From the NCBI RefSeq assembly GCF_000003605.2, contig NW_003134342.1, forward strand, positions 131,604 through 171,230: a stretch of 39,627 nucleotides of DNA, in the 5' to 3' direction. Made by a program: the position numbers and the translations under genes. The DNA comes from Saccoglossus kowalevskii. Lineage: Eukaryota > Hemichordata > Enteropneusta > Harrimaniidae. This document shows positions 21,564 to 30,200 of this stretch, one piece after another; position 1 is the first letter of the stretch, and each line of letters starts with the position of its first letter. The notes below the pieces were generated by a model that worked only from the letters and a program-made list of their open reading frames with translations, ran no database searches and was not told the origin of the DNA.

Positions 21564-21957
21564 AGATAGTTTGACCTGGATGAAAAATAAGAGAAGTTCG
21601 TGGATGCATATGAGGCATCTGTGTACCCCACACTCCCGTACCTGTCTTACGGAAGTCATATTTACGCTCAGACCGAGTCAGAGACCGAAGATTCAAAGTT
21701 AGGATTATTTTGAAAATTACCGAAATTAGACAACTAACAGTACTTTCTTGGTAACATGGAATTATTATGACCACGGATATTTCGTTTTACCACCTAAATG
21801 TGCACAAATAATCAAAACAGCTGCATTAGAACAAAAAATAAAAAAATATTGAAAATGATCGTGACTACATGCCTACGTGATACTGCTTTATCTGTCATGT
21901 ATCTATTATCACTGGTAAGTCGGTACGGTGCGACTATAACCTATTCTACAGTGACGG
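21564..21957. other. Intergenic DNA without recognisable features
   Basis: Nothing supported is seen. Open frames on both strands are short and without family resemblance. Confidence 0.35.
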
Positions 21958-22190
21958 TTGCACGGGGGGGGGGGAGGTCGCCCCCTCGAAAAAATGCTGG
22001 GGCGTCGCCCCTCAAAAATCAAGCTGAAACCCCGTGGGTCAGCAAAATTTGCCCCACAAAATACAGGAAATAGCGTTTCAGAGAATCTAGATTTCAACAT
22101 TTTTAAGGAGGAGCTTGCCCCCGGCTCCCTTCAGCGCAAGGTTGGTGGGCAGATCTCGCCCCCTTATGTAAAATTTCGCCGCCTCTGTTC
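21958..22190. repeat. Probable dispersed repeat fragment, G/C-tract rich
   Basis: A G-run at 21964 is followed by alternating cgccccctcg, cgtcgcccctc and ttgcccccggctccc blocks and the phrase caggaaatagcgtttcagag. This mixture of short C-rich blocks with AT-rich links is repeat-like rather than coding. Open frames run through it on both strands. The element class is unknown and no second copy is in the window. Confidence 0.35.
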
Positions 22191-23633
22191 TATTTACGTA
22201 TGCAGGTAATCATATCGGAACGTAACTCGCATCGTTCATACTTCTGTGACGTCACACTTACGTAAATGACCGTCAACGTTGTCCTTTCAATTATTTAAAG
22301 TGTGTTTAGTTGTGTGATAGTTTGTCATTTTGCAAATTATAGTAAATCGCTTAAAAACAGTACTTTTATTGACGGTCGACCGCAGTTCAAAACAATATCT
22401 ACACTGCGAATAACGTCCCTTTCACTCACTTCCGTCACTAAAGCGCTTCATCGCTGGCGCGGCTAGTATAATAGTGCTTATGCTTCACCTCTGAAATAAA
22501 GTCGGTGAAGACTGAAAACAACTAATTTCCAAGAATTATATTGAAGCTGAGCTAATTTCTCATCAATGTAGTTAATCACATCACGCCCCTCCTAGCATCC
22601 CTGCCCTCCCCCCCCCCCATTTCTTTCCATCTCCGAGGGACAACAGAATTAGCGGTGTATAATAACAAGACAAGTTTGACGCCGCAGGAAATTAACTACA
22701 GATATTGATATCTCAGTCTCCATGGTTACGCAGGTGCTTCTAGATAGGGGCTCAGCTTGAGTGCACGGCGCATAACGAAGTGTAGTGTTTTCTGTTCAAA
22801 TCTAATTCGGTGTCAATAACACCTACTTTGGTGTATCAGTGATTTCTGCTTGGCGTTCGATAATCTATAACATGATTCGATAAGATTCGCTAATTTGACG
22901 CTGACCTTTTTCGTATTCAGACCCAAATAAATTAAATTACAGACTTAAGAAAAGGATAATCACTTTCTCCGAAACATAGTCGTGTATACTGAGAAAAGGA
23001 TTAGTACAAGGCATCGTTATCGATATCCAAGGTCGTCGTTCGCCAGTGCAAGAAATACAAGTACAGGCAGACATATACACACATGGACAAACATCGATAA
23101 AATATCGGAGATGTAGCGTCTAAAGTCTGGGTTATATTAAACCCAAGTGACAGCTTTCACTGAATGTTGAAAATAAACCACTGCGCACCTACCCCATACA
23201 TCACGCAGTATTCATTCGATTTTACTTCATTGCACGTAGAATTGTGTCATTGTGTCTAAATTTTTTGAACATGATTTATTGTGATGTTAAAAAAGAAAAG
23301 AAAATAGTTATAAACATGACAATTTGAGAAAAGAAACAATGGGAAGTCTTATCTGAACGCTATAATGTAAGTCATAACGGTCATGTTTCTTGTTTTCACA
23401 TTTTTTTTTAAATGTTCTTAAAATTAGTTTTGATGTTTTCAGAACGGTTTACTATTTTAAATGATACAGAGAGTGCTAAATAAATACACGAGTCGCTGTA
23501 CAGTTTTCCCGACATAGTATGTTTTTTCCCCACAACAAATATAACTTTCGCATGATAACTATCAGGTGATTATAAAGTTAAATTAAACTCGTACTCGCAG
23601 TCACGGTGTCTGTCTGTCTCTGTGTGTGTGTGT
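22191..23633. other. Gene-free stretch with short low-complexity tracts
   Basis: It contains a C-run near 22608-22618 and a tgtctgtctctgtgtgtgtg tract near 23608-23633. No coding-like frame is visible. Confidence 0.4.
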
Positions 23634-23940
23634 GGGGGGGGGGATAGCTGGTACAGGTTACAGGAAATAAAAAAGGCATTTTACGTTTTTACAGGAAATA
23701 AAATAAAAAGTTCCATTTACAGTAAAAGATAGGTTTTTACATTTTACAGATAAAGCAAATTCCTATTCCCATTTTACATTTTTATAATATAATTTGATAA
23801 TCGTGTTTAAGAATCAATTGCGTACGAATTGCGACATTTAATGTGGAAAATGCTTTATACGCTTGCAAAAAAGATCTTTATACAAATTACAGACGAATAA
23901 AATAGGTGATTACATTTCACACCTTGCCCATGTCTACGAA
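23634..23940. mobile_element. G-tract repeat element, copy 2
   Basis: It starts with a G-run and atagctggtacaggttacag, matching the left end of the element at 19255-19629, and ends near acaccttgccca, a weakened form of that element's right end. Internal tttttacag/aaataaaa words again recur in tandem. Non-coding. Confidence 0.5.
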
Positions 23941-25144
23941 TTTATGTCTTTTATTTATTTAAATTGCATTATTACAAAAATAAAAACAATTAATTACAAT
24001 TTACGAAAATACTCCATGCCGACTGAGTATGATTATATCCATAGTTCACCATCTACAACGATCTACCTTTCTACTTTCCTTATGTTTTCTAAGTCTTATA
24101 AATGTTTCTTTACTCCCCTAATTAGTATGTATATTGAAACCTCGCATTCAATCAATCAATCAATAATTGGACCGATCAATAATCAATCAATCGTAGCAAT
24201 ATGAACATTCAGATATTATTTTGCTTTACAAGAGAAAGACCAAAAAACAAAACCATTTACACTTATATTAAATTGCAGAACTTAAAATGATGGAGACGTA
24301 AATATTTAAAAAGTTATTTGATGAAACGTTCACATAACTCTTAAAACCACGTCACACGGCAACTGGTGAATATCTGATCATATGGTGCGATGTGGCGTAT
24401 TCTAAACATATATGCCAAACAACCTGAGCTAGATGAAAGGTTGGGGTTTCGTTTCTACGAAAATGTAACCTACCTCGGATTGCGTTAAAAAAATTAGATA
24501 ATGAATTCATGGCTTTCAGCAAAAGCAATGTTACAATTATCATGCGTCCACGACGCACCACAAAAAAAAATCATTTGTGAGAAAATCAATTTTGCATGCG
24601 TCAACGATATATGTGATGGAAATCAAGACTACTTAGTCAATATATAACGCTATACGACACAAATATCGACCGCCTTGAATGGTCGCTTCACATGAGACTC
24701 ACGGCTAACCAGCAGTGCCTTTATACAAATCACCGCCATATTGTTTTGCGCTAAATCCAATGGGAATCCTCATTTCATTATTAGTGATGTCATAAGAACA
24801 CAAAATATACCACTTACGCCTCATTAGATGGCATTAGTGGTATTGTACCCAATAAAGCAAACACTTATTTTCGTGGCCACATGGGAAATCTCTGGCTTCT
24901 AATTGGCTATTTTAAAGTGTTTATGATATAGAAAAATTGCTGGCAATAAAACAAAACACAAAAACGGTATACTTTCAGCCACGTTTGCGTGAACACCTTC
25001 CCTTGGGAGTATACGACTGTATTACGTACAATATGTATGGGCACATGGATAGGATCCGCAATTAATGAATTCATCGAAATATGCTTGTGTTATTGTTTGT
25101 GAATGACATGCATTGCGTGTGTAGGTAATTATGTGTACTATAAA
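23941..25144. other. Region upstream of AJM1
   Basis: An imperfect aatc/aatcaatc microsatellite lies near 24147-24191. No gene-like frame is present. The part nearest AJM1 may hold its promoter. Confidence 0.4.
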
Positions 25145-25161
25145 CCAATGAAAAACATTGG
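25145..25161. promoter_or_regulatory. Inverted pair of CCAAT boxes upstream of AJM1
   Basis: ccaatgaaaaacattgg contains CCAAT on both strands with a five-base gap, a possible NF-Y-type site. It lies about 350 bp upstream of the proposed AJM1 start. No transcription start can be fixed from sequence, so the link to AJM1 is positional only. Confidence 0.25.
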
Positions 25162-25398
25162 TGACGGCAGCGGGTGGCGTACAATGGTAAAAATTCCGAG
25201 ATCCTTATTTGGCTATAATTGAGAGGTATGGTAATACAGAGGCGAGTCGATTGAGCTTAATGAGTATTCAGTGCGTTTAGACGCGGGGTCATATCTGACA
25301 CAGTAGTAATAAGGTAGCAGTCACAAGGGGATGGGAAATTTGAATTCGAGGCAACGCGCCCCGATCGTCACTCACCAAGCGCTGTCTGACTGAGAGAG

Positions 25399-25461
25399 AT
25401 GCATCGAAGCAGGGAAGATCGAACACACGGGAGACAGCGAGGAATGTCGACGTTGTTGTGA
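25399..25461 (+). CDS. Short upstream open reading frame (20 codons) in the AJM1 5' leader
   Basis: ATG at 25399 opens a frame MHRSREDRTHG...STLL that ends in TGA at 25459-25461; a second in-frame ATG is at 25444. It ends 50 bases before the proposed AJM1 ATG at 25512, in a different frame. If this part is transcribed, it would be a candidate translation-modulating uORF. Short chance frames are common, so this is weak. Confidence 0.3.
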   Translation: MHRSREDRTHGRQRGMSTLL

Positions 25462-25511
25462 TTGCTGGGATTATTGCAAGCACTGTCGGTCTCTCTATTA
25501 CCTGGCTGTAC

Positions 25512-27257
25512 ATGAATAACATGAGAAGCGTCGACTTGATCGCGACGCAGCCACGCAATAACGTAGCGAGGCAGGTGAGATGTGCAGGCGGGAACCGTGG
25601 TAAGGCTACTCGTCTGGACGACAGTGATTTGGACCGTAGCGAAGCGGAAATTACCGTGATGTCCAGCGTGAACGAACCAGATGTCAACTGCCGCAATAAA
25701 GAATACGGGGCAATCATAGACGACGACAGTTACGAAGATTTGTGTACTGAGAAAAATAATAACAACTATACGGAGAACTCAAATAGTCGAAGCGCAAAGC
25801 GCTTAAAAAACAAGGTTGAACTTTTAGGAAAGGATTTCTTTTCAGGGCTTGATATTATCCAAGAAGAAACGGAAAATGAGGAGCAGAGCGACTCAGAAGA
25901 GAGCAAAGAGGTCGGAGAATGTGGGAAACTGAGTGACGTGAGCTACGTAGATGAAAACGAGCGAAATGACGCTCTGCGGTCTTTTATTGAAAAGTGTATT
26001 TTATCGGAAACATCTACTGCGACGATTAACAGTAGCACAGGTGACAAAGATCACGGGCTTAACCCCCAAAGTTCGCCGCATGAGGGGGCTGACCCGGTTA
26101 TAAGTGTCGTGTACTCGTCGTCCAATCGATTGGCTGACACGAACAGTACCTTAAGCGTTAACGGGTTGAATTTAATAGTAAATGGTTTACCGAACAGTAA
26201 ACAATGGGGCGGAGTGAGCGAAAAAGGTTATCAAGCGTCCATTATGAATGACTATTGTCAGTCAAATCGCAATACGGCTTTAGTGTCAGACGATTTAAAC
26301 GACAGAGGACTACACGATATTAATCTGAATTTATTGCCGTCCAATACTACAGCGTCTGACGCACATGCAAAAAGTGCAGAACAACCCAACTCCGCCGTAC
26401 TAAGAGCGGACACAGGATATGCGGTAACGGATAAAAGCTGCTCGACACGCTCCGCTGCAAAACTGAAATCAGAGAGTTCGCTGTTTAGTGACGCAGAGAA
26501 GTCGGGGACTATGGAAAATATGTCGACGCGATTCGTTTTTAACTCGTCCGGGTCAAAGCACGTACCAATGGACGGTAGTTCGGATATTACAATGTCTAGT
26601 TACGGCAAATATTATGTGGATATTAATAGCAACACGTCAGAGGGACCCGCCGTGACACAAACCACGCACCAATTCGACCCAACACCGATATATAATCAAC
26701 AAATGGAACCCACAAGTCGCAATGAAGAACCAGGCTATAATGGGAATATGACTAACTATTCTACGGTAAACAAACAGCACTATGCTGGGGATCATGATGG
26801 TAGCACTTATTATAAAACTTTAAGATGTAACGATCGAAGTCGGTTATACGCGGATCAAAATCGACAGGTGGTTGAATATTATCGCGATAAGGATTTGCGT
26901 GTAAACATGGAACGACGAGACCATGGCGTTGTTGGCGATCTGATAACTGAAACGGACAGTGGCATGGCAAGTACGTGCAGCAGTACCAACTCTCACAACG
27001 GACACGTCCCTAACAGAGCAAAAAACAACACGGGCGCTATTCATTCCAGGGGACACAATCACGACCCACCCCCTAAGGAGGTGAGAGACGTCGGTGCTCG
27101 TTTAAAGGGAATATCCAACACTACGCAAACATATCGTAGTAAAGCGAACAAACACGAATGTGAGTTACGACCTATGTACAATAAAACGGGTCCCCTGGGG
27201 ACGAGCAACCAACATGATGGAAATCAACGCTGGGAAACGGATTACCGTCAATACCAG
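25512..27257 (+). CDS. AJM1: AJM1 exon 1 (residues 1-582)
   Basis: It encodes MNNMRSVDLIATQPRNN and onward to DYRQYQ, ending exactly at a codon border before gtgagt (intron from 27258). The composition is Asn/Ser/Thr/Asp-rich with no globular domain visible. It holds the acidic patch EETENEEQSDSEES near residue 118 and the DSGMAS site at residues 482-487. The frame continues past the donor to a stop at 27336-27338, so intron retention would add 26 residues and end the protein. The open frame on the opposite strand (25289-25717) is a shadow. Confidence 0.85.
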
Positions 27258-30200
27258 GTGAGTACAGATTTTGATAGCTGTGTGATTTTTTTTTATTTTA
27301 GAGACAATTTTCGGGGTCGGTTGCTAAGTGAATGGTAACACATTTTGTGTGCCAGTGAATCGCGGCATCGTGTAGAGTATACGGTGAACCTTGTAGTTGA
27401 AAAACGTTATTCATGCATATAATAGGGCTACAGCATTCACTTCTTACAATGACATAAATCAATAGACATTCTAAATTCACATAATTGGCCCAGCTTATCA
27501 AACGAACAACATTGTGTTGTGATAACTACTTAACACTGGATGGTACCAGTCGAGTCACAGTAAATTGTGAAGAGCATGTTTATGGGGTCTAAAGAGCAAT
27601 TTAGCAATAGTATAAACTTGGTCACATACGTCATTTTTTAAACACGTGTTTAAATGCTAGTAGTTAGATTGTGAAAACATGTTTACGATTCTCGTTCACA
27701 CGGTGATAGCCTGCGTCAAAGCATAGCCTCAACTTCGTACGCCTCCGCTGTACAGCTAAACAAAAGCACGTACAGCAAAACAATTGCTGCTATTGTTATG
27801 GAAATATACGTTGCATTTTTAAGGTCGCTAGTGTCAGCGTAGTAAAGCATGCGCAAATACGGCGAATACTGATACGATCTGTCAGATTTCTCTCGGCTAT
27901 GAAAACAGCGCCACTGGAGGCGCATCATTTTGCGTATGTAACTGAGCATATCCATTAACAAGAAAAAAGATTGATGTCGTTGCATCATCTATTATTTAGG
28001 TCACTGATCACTTCCTCTCATATTTTAGTTGAGATGTTATCGAAGATTTCTTTCTTTTCTTTTGTTTATTTTTACAGGGAGACGTTCATAATCCACGCGA
28101 GGATAAGTTGAACGCAAGAAATAAACGTTCTCCAATAGTTGGCATCGATCCAACAGCGTTAGATGGTGTCTACGGCACGGATACCGGGCGTTCCCAGCCT
28201 CGTGATACGGGCATGTCCTTGCCGTATGCTACGTGCACAGCACCTGAAAGTAGGAATGCACAAATCGAGGAGAGAGAACACATCTCATTAAGTCGTGACG
28301 CAAGGACGGAATCGTCAAATGGGGGCAGTGCTATCCGCGTGTGTGCGCATACTGATACTGAATCAGACAGCCGACATAAAGTAGACGTCAGACCTCGCTC
28401 ACCACGAGAAGTGAATGCTGCGGCCAGGAGGGCTTTCTTTGCCGAGGGTGGAGATTCATCGGCGGACAGTGTTTCTATGGCATTTCAGAAGAGGTTTCGG
28501 GGCAAGGTAGATACCTACGAAGCTAGTATTATCTCACATGCAGTAACTCCGATATCACCAACGCGAACGCGGCAATATGAGGTGACTCGACGACGGCCTG
28601 AACACCGAGCTGCTCCTGCGATGTCGCCGGTTTCTGCCAAGATAATTAACCAAACCACTAATCGTGAAAATCCTCGGTATGTGTCTGAATCAAGTTCGCA
28701 AAACCAAGATAATCGCACAATTAAAGATAATTCACGTCCACGTGAGCCTCCTACGTATCGGAGCATTGTAAACTCGATAGAAAATGCCTTGGCGAGAGCC
28801 GATAAAAAGGACGAGAGCATGAGAACTAATTATCAGCGGAGCCCGACACGAATGACCGGAAACCCCCTACCATCACCCCCACCACTCTCATTAATGGCAA
28901 ACACACCAAGGAAAAAGAAGCCACATATATCTTGCACATTTGCTAACATTGCCGAAGTTCATGAAATAAGCGATGGCCAAACCACTGATGAAGACACTGT
29001 GACATCAGAGAATGTAAAAAGCAATGATTACCGGTACAGTGCGTTAGCACCCAGGACGAGCATAGAGAGGAATAGTCACTTTGACTACCGGGAAACAGAT
29101 CTGGATAGCATTGAGAGGAGGCAGGGGGATATCGCAACAACCGCCGAAGAAAGGCGAATACAAAATTCGTTGAATTCTCTGGATTTGCCGGAGTGGTTCA
29201 AACATTCGGACGTCGTAAGAAAAAGCGTTGAAAAGTCATCAGGCAGGCAGTCCCAATCATACAGGTACAGCTTTCCACCTCACACCGCACCCCCAAAAAT
29301 AAATCCACCCAATAGTATCCCGCCTAGCATTTTGAAAGTTACAGCTAATAGACTCCCACACGATACTTCTCCTCAGCCCCGTTATCGCGACGAATATCTT
29401 CCATCGGAACAATTTTCTTCCCACGGGGTAGCTATTTCATCGTCCTCATCAAGTATTAAGAAACCATCAGAAAGTACATCTCCAAGGCAACGAGGTTCGC
29501 CATGGGAATTGAGATCGTCTTCCGTGAGAGAATATTCACATACCGTCGTCACAGAATCACCATGGCAACTGAGAACCACTTCGCCATCAGACGTGACCCT
29601 TAGGCAACCCCCGACTTATACTTCATCGCCAAAACAAAAATCACAAATGACATCTCCCAGACAACACGCATTGCCTAAAGAATATGAATCACCATGGGAA
29701 CTGAGATCCACTTCCAGTTCAATTGAATCGACTCCAAGGCACCAGTCACTATATTCCAATAGTTTGGGATCAGGAACTTCAAATCCATCGCAAAAAACAA
29801 ATTCTGCGTTAAATGGCGGACATCAACGTACGCAGTACGACACAACTGATCTGATCATGCCGCCACCCGAGTTTCAAACACAGCAGCCCGACACTGTTAC
29901 TGATTCAATCCTTCTTAATAGAAAGGCGACGCAGTCTGTTACTGATACACCCCCTCATAGAAGGATGACAAAACAAAAACGGCCCTCGTCATTTCATTTT
30001 GAAACTCGGCCATTGCTTAATGAAGTAACACAAGAATCAAAATCTTCTCAACCAACACAACAAATAAAAACACCATCATCACCGATTAAAACGCCAATGA
30101 AGCACATAACATCTCCTGATAAAACTAAATATAAATGTCCGTCAGCATCATCGCCAAAAAAATCGGGTGCAGATACAACATTTAAACTCCGGGATCTGCC

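Noticed and set aside
25289-25717. 142-aa open frame on the minus strand
   Set aside because: It lies antisense to the 5' leader and start of AJM1 and looks like a shadow of that coding frame.
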